In this document: piece after piece, positions 1 to 8,576 of the stretch
Layout of the letters: every line of letters starts with the position of its first letter
How positions within the stretch are numbered: the stretch's first letter is position 1
From: Lachnospiraceae bacterium
Lineage (GTDB): Bacteria; Bacillota; Clostridia; Lachnospirales; Lachnospiraceae
Direction: 5' to 3'
Assembly (NCBI GenBank): GCA_902363555.1
Contig: CABJAM010000016.1
Span: forward strand, 1-64,000
Length of the DNA stretch: 64,000 nt
Notes under the pieces: model-generated
The model's input: the letters and a program-made list of their open reading frames with translations, nothing else
What the model was told of the DNA's origin: nothing
Database searches by the model: none
Made by a program: the position numbers and the translations under genes

Positions 1-93
1 AAGACCCCTTGAAGACGACAAGGTAGATAGGGCAGAGGTGGAAGTGTGGCAACACATGGAGCTGACTGTTACTAATCGGTCGAGGGCTTGACC
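1..93 (+). rRNA. 23S ribosomal RNA, 3' end (partial)
   Basis: The window opens inside the last ~90 bases of a 23S rRNA gene. The conserved end of domain VI is readable as ACTAATCGGTCGAGGGC at about 71-87, and the gene should end close to 93. The 5' part lies outside the window. No 5S rRNA follows before the hairpin at 263-297, which looks like the end of the rRNA transcript. Confidence 0.95.
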
Positions 94-446
94 TTAGCTG
101 AGATCTTAGCGAATGACGAGCGGAGCGAGGAAACGAGCTTAGTTCGAAGCTAGTTCTGTGAGCAAAGCGAACAGAACTTCCATAAATTCCGCTAAGGTAG
201 ATTTCTATTATGGTTTGATTGAAAGTATTTGAATATGCAGTTTTGAAGGTATATATGTAAAGTTGCTGTTACACGAGTTGTGTAGCAGCTTTTTTTGTGT
301 TTTACAGCAATTTACGTATCATTTTTTGAACGGTTAAGGTAAAGATAAGGTAGCCTGATTTTGCCATATAAATGTTATAATCGAAATTACCATAAGGGGC
401 AAAAAGTGGATATAAAGTCACAGCCGTAAAACATAGGAGGAGAAAA
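94..446. other. Intergenic region after the rRNA operon
   Basis: This stretch has no gene. It holds a small inverted repeat (AGTTCTGT at 152-159, ACAGAACT at 171-178) and the terminator at 263-297. A TATAAT box at 376-381 may be the -10 of a promoter for the gene at 447, but I see no good -35 partner. No 5S-like sequence is recognisable. Confidence 0.6.
263..297 (+). terminator. Rho-independent terminator of the rRNA operon
   Basis: The arms TTGCTGTTACAC and TGTGTAGCAGC pair through one G-U wobble around a GAGT loop and are followed by a run of T. It is the only strong terminator between the 23S end and the next gene. Confidence 0.85.
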
Positions 447-1976
447 ATGGAAAATTTTTATTCGGCGATGGAAAATACGTTGGCACAAATGATATTTTGT
501 CTCAACGAGAATCAGCTCATAACAGACAATGGGCTGATGCATCTCTTTGCCGAAACAGATGAAATTAAAGCATCTATTGACAATACATTAAAGGCTGATA
601 CAAGAGAAGGCCTTTTACACCAGCTCACTGTTATTCAGGAGAAACAGGCCAAACAGGGGCGGACAGCTTTTCTGTTTACAATGTCACCATCTTACCGTCT
701 TTTTGACACCGTAGAGGCTTACGATGGCGGAATTAGCTGCGACGCATATATGTACGAAAACCATCGCAGTAACTGCAATGATAACGATACGTGCCAATTA
801 AGGATCATGCGGCTGGATGTATCATTTACACAGCAAAAAGGCCTGGCAAAAATCTGTGAATTTCATTTATTTACGATTCAGACGATGAGAGCCTGGCCTT
901 TTGATACAGCCAGAGACAGTGCGCCTATGACACCTTTTGTAAATACTGCTTTTTGTAAAAGTCCGGAATTGACTGCCGGTGTTGTTTCGGCATATGCAGA
1001 GGTGAAAAAAACGGTCAATATGCTTTGGGATCGGTTATTGTTTCAAATTGACCATCTGTTTTCGGATAAAGCGGTTTATGAAAAATTAAAGCAATACTTT
1101 TGTTCTGAAAGTACGGCACAGCCTGCCATCGGCCTGACAGCTTCGCCTCAGATATTCAGAGCGGAAAACGGCGTCATAAACGTATTGTCTCCCGTAGAAG
1201 TTTTTAAGCTAAAATCAAAAACTTCACCGGCAGTCCAACGGACATTTCACTATGTTTGGCTTTGTATTTTCTGTGAAAATGGCTTATGGAAAGTTCAGGA
1301 TGTGCAGATGATGCCGGTGTTTACGTTGCCTTTACTGCCCTATATATCCGGTAAACGTTATGATAAAATCAGTTACGATATATTACCCTGGAAATTATAT
1401 AACACAGCAACGCCATATATGTATCCGGAGGATGCCTATGAAATTGAAAACATCCTCAGCCAATGGATTTATTCTGCCCGCCGCGGAAAGCTTTGGCCAT
1501 TTTATAGAAAGTACATGAAAAATGACAGCTTTGTTCCTAAAATGATGATGAAAAGCTATGGTAACCAGTCTCCGGTGCATGTTGGAAAAGCCGGCATCCA
1601 AAAAAAGCTTGAGGATCTGGAAAGCCATTATATTCCCGGAATGTACAGCTATCATATGGCCACAACACCGGTGATTCAATTCAGTGAGGATGGAAAAACT
1701 GCCTGGGGCGCCTGGTTTGACCATAGCGCCACAAGTCTATATGATGATGCAGTGTGTAAGGATGAAATCCCCCATATGGTATTCGTCGGAAGATATATGC
1801 ATGAATTTAAGAAAATTCAAAATCAGTGGTATATGACAAGCTTTTTTAGCGAACCGCTCCTTAGTATGGCCGATTGGATGTTTGATGTGCCCGCCTCGGA
1901 AGGCTGGGTAAAAAACAGGAAGGGGGAACATTACCCGAAGCTGTTTTCTTCCTTAAGCTTATACAGCAATACCTGA
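447..1976 (+). CDS. NTF2/SnoaL-like domain protein of unknown function
   Basis: A 509-residue soluble protein with no signal peptide or membrane segment. The C-terminal part (about 340-480) reads like an NTF2/SnoaL-like fold: a helix with ILSQWIYSARRGKLWPFYRKY, then a strand pattern with HMATTPVIQFSEDGKTAWG and a late GRYMHEFKKIQNQWYM strand. The N-terminal and middle thirds look like further, more divergent copies of the same alpha+beta unit (for example RIMRLDVSF and FHYVWLCIFCENGLWKVQD), so the protein may be a tandem of two or three such domains. SnoaL-like proteins include small-molecule isomerases and hydratases as well as binding proteins, and no catalytic set can be assigned here. The start is supported by AGGAGG 8 bases upstream. 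It converges with the next gene, only 3 bases away. The fold is an inference from pattern; the substrate is unknown. Confidence 0.7.
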   Translation: MENFYSAMENTLAQMIFCLNENQLITDNGLMHLFAETDEIKASIDNTLKADTREGLLHQLTVIQEKQAKQGRTAFLFTMSPSYRLFDTVEAYDGGISCDAYMYENHRSNCNDNDTCQLRIMRLDVSFTQQKGLAKICEFHLFTIQTMRAWPFDTARDSAPMTPFVNTAFCKSPELTAGVVSAYAEVKKTVNMLWDRLLFQIDHLFSDKAVYEKLKQYFCSESTAQPAIGLTASPQIFRAENGVINVLSPVEVFKLKSKTSPAVQRTFHYVWLCIFCENGLWKVQDVQMMPVFTLPLLPYISGKRYDKISYDILPWKLYNTATPYMYPEDAYEIENILSQWIYSARRGKLWPFYRKYMKNDSFVPKMMMKSYGNQSPVHVGKAGIQKKLEDLESHYIPGMYSYHMATTPVIQFSEDGKTAWGAWFDHSATSLYDDAVCKDEIPHMVFVGRYMHEFKKIQNQWYMTSFFSEPLLSMADWMFDVPASEGWVKNRKGEHYPKLFSSLSLYSNT

Positions 1977-1979
1977 CGT

Positions 1980-2792
1980 TTATACGAGTTTTTTCCCTAT
2001 AATATACATACTCTTATAGAGCTCCCCGATATAAGAATATGTTAAATCCAAAAGAAGCATGGAAGCCTGCGGCGTCGACCCCTCTCCCGTGCAAAGTATG
2101 TTATGACATAATTCAGAGTAAGGAAATGACGGCACGCTGGAAATTAAAATAATATGAGCTCCGGATTTATGTATTTCAGGCAGGGTATTTAATGTCTTTT
2201 TGGCATGCTGGTGCCTGTCGTATACAAGAAGAAAAAGCTGATCCGGGGCTGCGTTTCGGGCGTTATACTGCTGGCTTGCGGTATCCGCTGATACAGTGAC
2301 CATTTTACCGGTCAATGACAATTGTGACAAAAATGCTAAATGCATTGTTGATTTAAAAAGATCGTGAATAAAAATCTGCTGGTATTCATTAATGGCGGCC
2401 ACAGCATTCATAATGGCCTCAGGAACAAGATTGTTCTGAAGCATTTTAACATCATTTATCAAATTTACTGTTGTCTGACCGATATAATCTGCAATGCCGG
2501 CTGCCGATGGACTTAAGAAACTGGGATTATTAAAGTCGTAATTTTGAATAAGATCTGCGATTTTCAGTTTGAATTCCACATAGGAATCGTAGCCGATCTC
2601 TTTAATAAATCGACGGCATGTGGAGATGGATATATTACATCTCAAAGCCAATTGTTCGATGGTCCATGACGGGATCTCACATATATTTTTTAATATAATC
2701 TGTGCAATCCTTTTTTCCGTAGAGCCCTCTTTAAAGTAATTATAATCTGCGGCAAGTGACAGCAGAGGATCGGTATTATTAATATTCTTCAT
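1980..2792 (-). CDS. RpiR/MurR-family transcriptional regulator
   Basis: A 270-residue regulator. Residues about 20-85 form the RpiR-type N-terminal helix-turn-helix, with EKRIAQIILKN, then IPSWTIEQLALRCNISISTC as the recognition region and FKLKIADLI. The rest (about 110-260) corresponds to the SIS sugar-phosphate-binding domain, though the usual SIS Ser/Thr motifs are weak. Members sense phosphosugars and control sugar uptake and catabolism. It is divergent from the solute-binding protein gene at 2949 and shares with it an upstream region containing a perfect palindrome (2808-2821). It may therefore repress itself and that gene. The start has GGAGG about 10 bases upstream. Confidence 0.85.
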   Translation of the reverse strand: MKNINNTDPLLSLAADYNYFKEGSTEKRIAQIILKNICEIPSWTIEQLALRCNISISTCRRFIKEIGYDSYVEFKLKIADLIQNYDFNNPSFLSPSAAGIADYIGQTTVNLINDVKMLQNNLVPEAIMNAVAAINEYQQIFIHDLFKSTMHLAFLSQLSLTGKMVTVSADTASQQYNARNAAPDQLFLLVYDRHQHAKKTLNTLPEIHKSGAHIILISSVPSFPYSELCHNILCTGEGSTPQASMLLLDLTYSYIGELYKSMYIIGKKLV

Positions 2793-2807
2793 AAGGAAAA
2801 GTCCTCC

Positions 2808-2855
2808 GTTACTTAAGTAACCGTTACCATTATGGCCATGGGGCCTACAACAGTA
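2808..2855. promoter_or_regulatory. Candidate operator cluster between rpiR and the solute-binding protein
   Basis: GTTACTTAAGTAAC at 2808-2821 is a perfect 14-base palindrome. It is followed at once by another GTTAC half-site (2823-2827) and by a GTAAC half-site near 2851-2855. The cluster sits just upstream of the rpiR ribosome-binding site and about 130 bases before the 2949 gene. Binding by the RpiR protein is inferred from position only. Confidence 0.5.
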
Positions 2856-2948
2856 ACAAATAACATCATAATTATAAAGTATTCATATACTTTTGACAAG
2901 AAAATTATCCTAAACATCATTTGAATCATATTACAAGGAGGAAGGACC

Positions 2949-4565
2949 ATGAAAAAATTTGCAATGGCAGCAATCATGCTGGCGATGATACTCTCGGCGT
3001 GTGGAAACACAGAAAACTCAGGAAGTCCGGTACAAACCACACAGGCATTACAAGAACAATCAAAAGCACAAGCGACCGATGAAAGTTTGGGGGAAACGAC
3101 TCCGGAAGCGACCGATGGATATAATATCACCTGGGAGGACATGGAGGACATCCATATGCTTTATCCTTCTATGGGGCCGGTTCCATCAGGCCTCCAGGCG
3201 GTGGAAGACGCAATCAATGAAATTACAGAAGCCCAGATCAATACCCACGTCAATATTGATATTTATGAGATCGGCAGCTACGATCAACAAGTGGGTCTTA
3301 TGATGTCTTCCGGCGAAAATGTAGACCTGATGCTGACGCTGCCGTCAGGTTCAGCGGGCTTCTCGTCCATGCAGGCGCAGGGGCAGCTTATGGATATGAC
3401 ACAACTGCTGGAGGAATATGGACAGCCAATCATGGGTACTATGGGTGAGCTGATTAAAGGAACCATGATTAACGGACGCTCTTATGGCTTATGCGGTTAT
3501 CGAAATGTCGTCAGCGGCGAATATATCATTATGCGCACGGATGTACTGGAAGATCTGGGCTTACTTGACAAAGCTCGAAATATGACTTCTTTTACCGAAT
3601 ATGAGGAAATTTTAGCCCAGGTGAAAGCCAGCGAAAAATGGTCCTATTTAGCTGGGATTGTAGGATCGGGCCATGGTAATATAATGTTACAGCAGGCGGC
3701 ATTTTGCTCGGAAGATCAGTTTAAGGGTATCTCATTGTTTGACAATCTGGGAGATACGTATAAAGTGATTTGCATCGATCCTCAAAAGAGTGATGATGCT
3801 GTGCGTATGACATATTCCACGGATGAATACAAAAAAATATACGAGCGGGTAAAAAAGTGGTACGATCAAGGATATATTTACAAAGATTCAGCTACAACAC
3901 TGGAATCCGGTACAGATTTGATCAAATCCAATGTGGGCTTTTCTATGTTTTGTGATGGTGAATACGGTATTGAGGCAATAAAATCTGCGGATTGCGATAT
4001 GCCAATGACTTGTGTAAAGCTTAAAGACTACCCTATAACAACAGGAAGCTGTACAAAATTCACATGGGTTATACCTGCCACCAGCAAAGCGCCGGAAGCA
4101 ACAATGGCATTTTTAAATATGATGTATACAGATAACAGAATCGCTAATCTGCTTGCATGGGGCATTGAAGGCGTTGACTATAAGGTTGTTAATGGTGAAG
4201 CATGTTTTATAGATGGAAATACGGCACCCGCCTACCATACCAATGATTTTATGTACGGTAACCAGTTTATCACATTGCCCTGGGAAGGTTCCGGGGAGAA
4301 TATGCGCCAGGAATCTTATGAAATCATGCAGAATGCTACATATTCCAAATATATGGGATTTTCATGTGATACATCCGCTGTAACAGGTGAAATAGCCGCG
4401 GTGAGCAACTGTCTCAATGAGTATCGCCCCCAAATCGAAACCGGTATGGCTTCCGAAACGGTCTATGACGATTTCCTTAGTAAATTACAGGCTTCCGGCG
4501 TTGATAAAATTGTGGACTGCTACCAGCAGCAACTGAATACATGGATAGAAGGTTATACTAACTAA
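2949..4565 (+). CDS. ABC-transporter solute-binding lipoprotein, DUF3502 type
   Basis: A 538-residue extracellular solute-binding protein. It begins with a lipoprotein signal (hydrophobic stretch, lipobox LSAC, lipidated Cys18) and a low-complexity Thr/Gln/Glu linker to about residue 60. It then has the SBP fold, and the C-terminal part matches DUF3502, with WGIEGVDYKVVNGEA, a GFSCDTSAV segment and DKIVDCYQQQLNTWIEGY at the end. Proteins of this type serve carbohydrate importers of the LplA/LipO class. No LplB- or YtcP-like permease genes adjoin it, so it must use a transporter encoded elsewhere or act alone. The start is decided by AAGGAGGAAGGACC just upstream. Control by the divergent RpiR regulator is plausible from the shared operator region. 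Confidence 0.88.
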   Translation: MKKFAMAAIMLAMILSACGNTENSGSPVQTTQALQEQSKAQATDESLGETTPEATDGYNITWEDMEDIHMLYPSMGPVPSGLQAVEDAINEITEAQINTHVNIDIYEIGSYDQQVGLMMSSGENVDLMLTLPSGSAGFSSMQAQGQLMDMTQLLEEYGQPIMGTMGELIKGTMINGRSYGLCGYRNVVSGEYIIMRTDVLEDLGLLDKARNMTSFTEYEEILAQVKASEKWSYLAGIVGSGHGNIMLQQAAFCSEDQFKGISLFDNLGDTYKVICIDPQKSDDAVRMTYSTDEYKKIYERVKKWYDQGYIYKDSATTLESGTDLIKSNVGFSMFCDGEYGIEAIKSADCDMPMTCVKLKDYPITTGSCTKFTWVIPATSKAPEATMAFLNMMYTDNRIANLLAWGIEGVDYKVVNGEACFIDGNTAPAYHTNDFMYGNQFITLPWEGSGENMRQESYEIMQNATYSKYMGFSCDTSAVTGEIAAVSNCLNEYRPQIETGMASETVYDDFLSKLQASGVDKIVDCYQQQLNTWIEGYTN

Positions 4566-4573
4566 AAATCTGT

Positions 4574-4607
4574 GGCCAGACCCGTGATGTATGTCGTGAG
4601 TCTGGCC
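4574..4607 (+). terminator. Probable terminator after the solute-binding protein
   Basis: GGCCAGAC at 4574-4581 pairs with GTCTGGCC at 4600-4607. The T-run that follows is short and offset (CTTTTAT at about 4614-4620), so termination may be weak. Confidence 0.55.
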
Positions 4608-4658
4608 GCGGTGCTTTTATCGATGGTATATATTCCTGGGGCGACGGTCCTGGGTGCC

Positions 4659-4687
4659 TTGACAGTAAGGGTCATTTACTGTAAGAT
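4659..4687 (+). promoter_or_regulatory. Sigma-70-type promoter with an operator-like dyad, for the ATPase gene
   Basis: TTGACA at 4659-4664 is followed by a 17-base spacer and TAAGAT at 4682-4687. An inverted repeat, ACAGTAA (4662-4668) and TTACTGT (4676-4682), lies across the spacer and touches both boxes, which is the usual place for a repressor site. The gene starts at 4753. Confidence 0.65.
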
Positions 4688-4752
4688 GAATTTATAATGA
4701 AGGTTTTTGGAACGATAGCTGGGTATTATTAACCTTAAAAGGGGTGTGTGTC

Positions 4753-6363
4753 ATGGGACTGTTTTTGAATTGTATTGCTCCATATGAGAAATATAAGTCA
4801 TTATCTTTATCACAATATTTTATAGATAAAACAGAGTTACTTGAAGAATTTATATATGGTTTGGGCGGTGAAGCTCAGTATATTTGCATCACAAGACCCC
4901 GCAGATTTGGTAAGACAGTAATGGCTAATATGATTGCGGCTTTTTTAGGAAAAGCGGAGGACAGCAGCCCTATATTTGACATGCTGAAAATTGCAAAGTC
5001 AAAACAATATTATGATCATCTGAATAAATACGATGTCATATATATTGACTTTAGCGAAGTACCGGAAAACTGTGTGTCTTATGAGCAGTACATTACACGT
5101 ATTTCCGAAGGCTTAAAATCGGATCTGGCGGCAGCTTATCCGGAATTGCAGTTGGATATAAATAAACCGGTGTGGGATATTTTATCAATCCTATTTGAAA
5201 TTAAGGATAAGCAGAAGTTTGTCTTTGTAATGGATGAGTGGGATGCGCTCTTTCATATGCCATTTTCTACGGATAGAGACAAACAGGACTTTTTACTTTT
5301 TTTAAAATCACTTTTAAAAAGCAAGGCTTATGTGCAATTGGCGTATATGACAGGTATTCTCCCAATTGCAAAATATTCCGATGGCTCTGAACTTAATATG
5401 TTTATCGAGTACAATATGGCGACAAAAATAAGGTTTAGCGAATATTTCGGCTTCCTGGATGACGAGGTGGACACGCTTTATGCCCGTTATATTGAAAATA
5501 CGAGAAAACCGCGGATTACCCGAGAAAATTTAAGAGTGTGGTATGATGGTTATAATACAGCGGCCGGGGAGCGGCTGTATAATCCGCGTTCGATTGTGTG
5601 TGCCCTAAAGGATAACCAATTGGCTAATTATTGGACGAGCTCTGGCACGTATGATTCTATTTTCGGGTATATCAAAGATAATATTGCCGATGTACGTGAT
5701 GATCTGGCCTTGATGCTATCCGGCGAATCAGTTCCAGCCGATATTCAGGAATATGCCGCTACGTCCATGGAACTAAAGACCAGGGATGAAATTTATTCTG
5801 CTATGGTTGTTTACGGATTGCTGACGTATGAGGATGGATGTGTATCCATACCAAATAAGGAGCTGATGGACAGTTTTGCTTCAATGATGAAGAAGGAAGC
5901 ATCTCTCGGATATGTTTATCGTCTTGCAAACGCATCTATGAAAATGCTAAGGGCGACACTGGATGGCGATACGGACACAATGGCCGAGATACTTCAGTAT
6001 GCCCACAATACTGAAACACCTATATTATCTTACAACAATGAGACCGAGCTATCAGCAGTGGTAAATCTGGTTTATTTATCAGCCAGGGATAAATATCGTA
6101 TTGAGCGGGAGGATAAAGCGGGAAAAGGGTATGTTGATTTCATTTTTTATCCCGTAAAAATGCGGGATGATTGTATTATTTTGGAGTTGAAAGTCGATCA
6201 TACACCAGATGAGGCAATTGCTCAGATAAAGGAAAAAGAATACGCTTTGAAGTTTAAGGGGAAGCTTGAGGAAATATCAAAATATAAAGGGCGTATTCTT
6301 GCTGTTGGAATTTGTTACAGTAAGGAGACAAAGGAGCATTCGTGCAAGGTTGAAATTTTGTAA
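4753..6363 (+). CDS. AAA-ATPase-like protein with C-terminal PD-(D/E)XK nuclease-like domain
   Basis: A 536-residue protein of the family pairing an N-terminal AAA-ATPase-like domain with a C-terminal PD-(D/E)XK domain (PDDEXK_9, DUF1703 type). Visible motifs are FIDKTELL near the N-terminus, the P-loop variant TRPRRFGKTVMANM (about 45-60), the Walker B-like FVFVMDEWDALF (about 160-170), AYMTGILPIAKY, VWYDGYN, and a late GYVDFIFYP followed by IILELKV, the likely nuclease core. These genes are common, often multicopy, in Clostridia and Bacteroidetes; their function is not established. I take ATG 4753 over the GTG at 4744 because AAAAGGGG at 4737-4744 spaces correctly to it. A close but broken paralogue follows 19 bases downstream. 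Confidence 0.87.
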   Translation: MGLFLNCIAPYEKYKSLSLSQYFIDKTELLEEFIYGLGGEAQYICITRPRRFGKTVMANMIAAFLGKAEDSSPIFDMLKIAKSKQYYDHLNKYDVIYIDFSEVPENCVSYEQYITRISEGLKSDLAAAYPELQLDINKPVWDILSILFEIKDKQKFVFVMDEWDALFHMPFSTDRDKQDFLLFLKSLLKSKAYVQLAYMTGILPIAKYSDGSELNMFIEYNMATKIRFSEYFGFLDDEVDTLYARYIENTRKPRITRENLRVWYDGYNTAAGERLYNPRSIVCALKDNQLANYWTSSGTYDSIFGYIKDNIADVRDDLALMLSGESVPADIQEYAATSMELKTRDEIYSAMVVYGLLTYEDGCVSIPNKELMDSFASMMKKEASLGYVYRLANASMKMLRATLDGDTDTMAEILQYAHNTETPILSYNNETELSAVVNLVYLSARDKYRIEREDKAGKGYVDFIFYPVKMRDDCIILELKVDHTPDEAIAQIKEKEYALKFKGKLEEISKYKGRILAVGICYSKETKEHSCKVEIL

Positions 6364-6382
6364 TGAAATTGAGGTGGAAGTC

Positions 6383-7433
6383 ATGGGAATTTATTTGAAT
6401 CCAAATAATGAAAATTGTAGAATGGCTCTTAATTCTCAGATATATGTGGATAAGACGGAGTTGATCGCATATACAAATTTGGTTTTAAAGACAGAACAGC
6501 GTTTCCTTTGTGTCAGCCGGCCCAGACGTTTTGGTAAATCCATGGCGGCGCATATGCTTGCAGCCTATTATAATTTGTCACCAATTTCCGCAGGAAATTG
6601 ATGACCTGCTTGCGCATCAGCGCAATTCCTTTTATAGTAGAGAGAATGACTCCGCCAAACTTTTTGAAGAGTTATCGATATCAAAAGAATTATCCTATAA
6701 AGCTCATTTGAACCAATATAACGTGATTTTTTTGAATATGCAGAGTTTCTTAAGCCGTACGCATGATATTTTAAAAATGATTGAAAAGAGATACAGATGC
6801 TCACAAAATATATCTGGATTTTATCAGAAATCTGCTGAAGGATCAAAGTTATGTGGCATTGGCCTATATGACAGGAATATTGCCGATTAAGAAATATGGT
6901 TCACATTCAGCCCTGAATATGTTTGATGAATTTTCAATGACTAATCCGGGTCCTTTGGCGTCATGCGCGGGTTTTACGGACGCTGAAGTATTGAAACTGT
7001 GTGAAATATACTCGATGGATTATGATAAAAACGTCATTGGTATGATGGTTATTGCTTTGAAGCTTCAATGCATATTTATAGTCCGCGTTCTGTTGTAAGT
7101 GCCATGTTGACACAAAATTATGATAACTTTTGGAATAAAACAGAAACCTTTGAGGCATTGCGGGATTATATCATATTGAACTATAAGGGTTTGAAGGATT
7201 CCATTGTAGAGCTTATGGCAGGCAGTCGAATTAAAATAAATACAAATACTTTTACCAATGATATGGCGACCTTTAGTTCGGCAGATGATGTATTAACATT
7301 GATGATTCATCTTGGCTATCTGGGTTACCAAATGGATACGAAGGAAGTTTTTATACCAAACTATGAAATCACATCTGAATTTTGTAATGCGTTAGAATCT
7401 GCCGGGTGGGATAATATAGTTAATTTTAGATAA
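6383..7433 (+). pseudogene. Broken paralogue of the AAA-ATPase/PD-(D/E)XK gene
   Basis: The same family as the gene before it, but in pieces. Frame 1 from ATG 6383 gives the intact N-terminus through SRPRRFGKSMAAHMLAAYY. A 64-bp repeat then shifts the frame at 6573-6636. Removing that repeat joins AAYY to SRENDSAKLFEELSISK, exactly as the family reads. After NMQSFLSRTHDI the Walker B region is missing, by an internal deletion of roughly 80 codons. The match resumes at about 6787 in another frame (DAHKIYLDFIRNLLKDQSY, then AYMTGILPIKKYG). A further frameshift just before the WYDGY motif near 7044 leads to HIYSPRSVVSAML, and the reading ends at 7433. The C-terminal nuclease domain is absent. 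Three separate lesions make a functional product very unlikely. Confidence 0.88.
6568..6636 (-). mobile_element. 64-bp two-hairpin repeat inserted in the ATPase paralogue
   Basis: The insert is flanked by TTATA on both sides (6568-6572 and 6632-6636). The net gain is 64 bases, which causes the frameshift. Read on the minus strand it contains TTGCGC-TGAT-GCGCAA and a second hairpin with arms GTCATCAATTTCC and GGAAATTGGTGAC. The same unit occurs at 9001, 29483 and 56658. Confidence 0.85.
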
Positions 7434-7610
7434 ATGCTTCTCTTACAACAATATCTTGGTTATGTCTGCCATTTGTATTGTTAATAATAATCACATCGCC
7501 CATTTAGGAGGACGGATGTCCAGGGGAAGATTATATGGTTAGTAGTCATAAAATATATAGCCACGATTACTTTAGCATTTTGTACTCTGTGTACAGAAAT
7601 GGAGGCGCCT

Positions 7611-7712
7611 ATGACTAACATCACTGCATCAACATCCAATGTTGCTACCGAGGTCGACACGACTGCTGGCCGTCCTTCTTCCAAAATGGGCGATTTTTTT
7701 ATTAAAGTCTAA
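7611..7712 (+). CDS. Possible small protein or gene remnant, 33 residues
   Basis: A short frame with a good ribosome-binding site (TGGAGG, 5-6 bases before the ATG). The product is rich in Thr, Ser and Ala in its first half (MTNITASTSNVATEVDTTAG) and ends in GDFFIKV. It has no recognisable family. It may be a real small protein or the start of a decayed gene. The rest of 7434-7823 contains nothing I can assign. Confidence 0.3.
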   Translation: MTNITASTSNVATEVDTTAGRPSSKMGDFFIKV

Positions 7713-7823
7713 TTATTTTCATATTTCAAATATTTTTATCTTCATATTAATATTCTGCATCTCGTGTCGGTTCGTCCTCTTAGATTAAATACGCTATCCC
7801 CCAAATTTCAAAAAAAACACCAA

Positions 7824-8567
7824 CTAGATTTTGATGGCTGGTAAGGGTTGATCACCAACTAAATTTTTCAACTCATCTATACTTATAATCCTATCACGTC
7901 GCCTATGTAGCATGCGATGGCAATTAGAGCATACAGGTGCTAAATCTGTTTTGGGATTTACCTCAACTTCATCATCTAAACTATATAATGGTTTTTTGTG
8001 ATGTATTTCAATATATCCCTCTCCTAAACTGCCATATACTTTCTTAAAATCAAATCCGCATATAGAACATTTACATCCATGGATCTGTATTGCCTGCTGC
8101 CTACACTTCGCCTTTCGTTCGTATTTGGAAGTGTAATAAACTTTTCTTCCACCTTCTGTATAACATGATGAATTTGGTGGAATAGTATTGGATTTCTCAA
8201 ACTCCAATCCATTAGATACGATTTCCACACTATACAAATCATTGCCCATTTGTTTGAATACTATATATGGCTTTAAAACTGCTCTGCTTTGCTCATCTGC
8301 ATAAAGTTTAAAACCAGCTGCATCTCTAAAATCTGAATGCCAAAATAATCTTGTTCGATTTTTCTGTATTTCAACATCCGCAAAATATGTTTTGTCTTCC
8401 AATAAGAAGGTTACCTTTTTTTGCTTTTCACTTTCTATATTAACTGCATTCCAGTATTCTCTGATTTTATGCGGGATTCCAGTACCATAATGGTTTACTA
8501 CGGATTTATCAATTTTCTTCACCGCTATTTCTCCATCAATAATCCAAGAATAACATCTTTCTTCCAT
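7824..8567 (-). CDS. HNH endonuclease-domain protein
   Basis: A 247-residue protein with a C-terminal HNH nuclease domain (about 165-235). A zinc-type CSICGFDF pair is followed by YIEIHHKKPL, with the catalytic His pair, and then NPKTDLAPVCSNCHRMLHRR, giving the second CxxC and the final His. The N-terminal ~150 residues have no clear family; they contain an aromatic segment (KVTFLLEDKTYFADVEI) that could be a DNA- or modified-base-reading module, as in McrA-like restriction proteins. I take ATG 8567 over the GTG at 8576 because GGGGAG lies 8 bases before it. It is isolated beside the ATPase pair, with no methylase next to it. A restriction role is possible but unproven. Confidence 0.82.
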   Translation of the reverse strand: MEERCYSWIIDGEIAVKKIDKSVVNHYGTGIPHKIREYWNAVNIESEKQKKVTFLLEDKTYFADVEIQKNRTRLFWHSDFRDAAGFKLYADEQSRAVLKPYIVFKQMGNDLYSVEIVSNGLEFEKSNTIPPNSSCYTEGGRKVYYTSKYERKAKCRQQAIQIHGCKCSICGFDFKKVYGSLGEGYIEIHHKKPLYSLDDEVEVNPKTDLAPVCSNCHRMLHRRRDRIISIDELKNLVGDQPLPAIKI

Positions 8568-8576
8568 ATTTTTCAC

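Noticed and set aside
4753..8567. A defence island made of the ATPase/nuclease genes and the HNH protein
   Set aside because: Only generic nuclease-like domains are present, one gene is broken, and no known defence gene set or methylase accompanies them.
7824..8567. HNH protein as a homing endonuclease in an intron
   Set aside because: There is no intron-like structure around it and the flanks are not halves of one gene.
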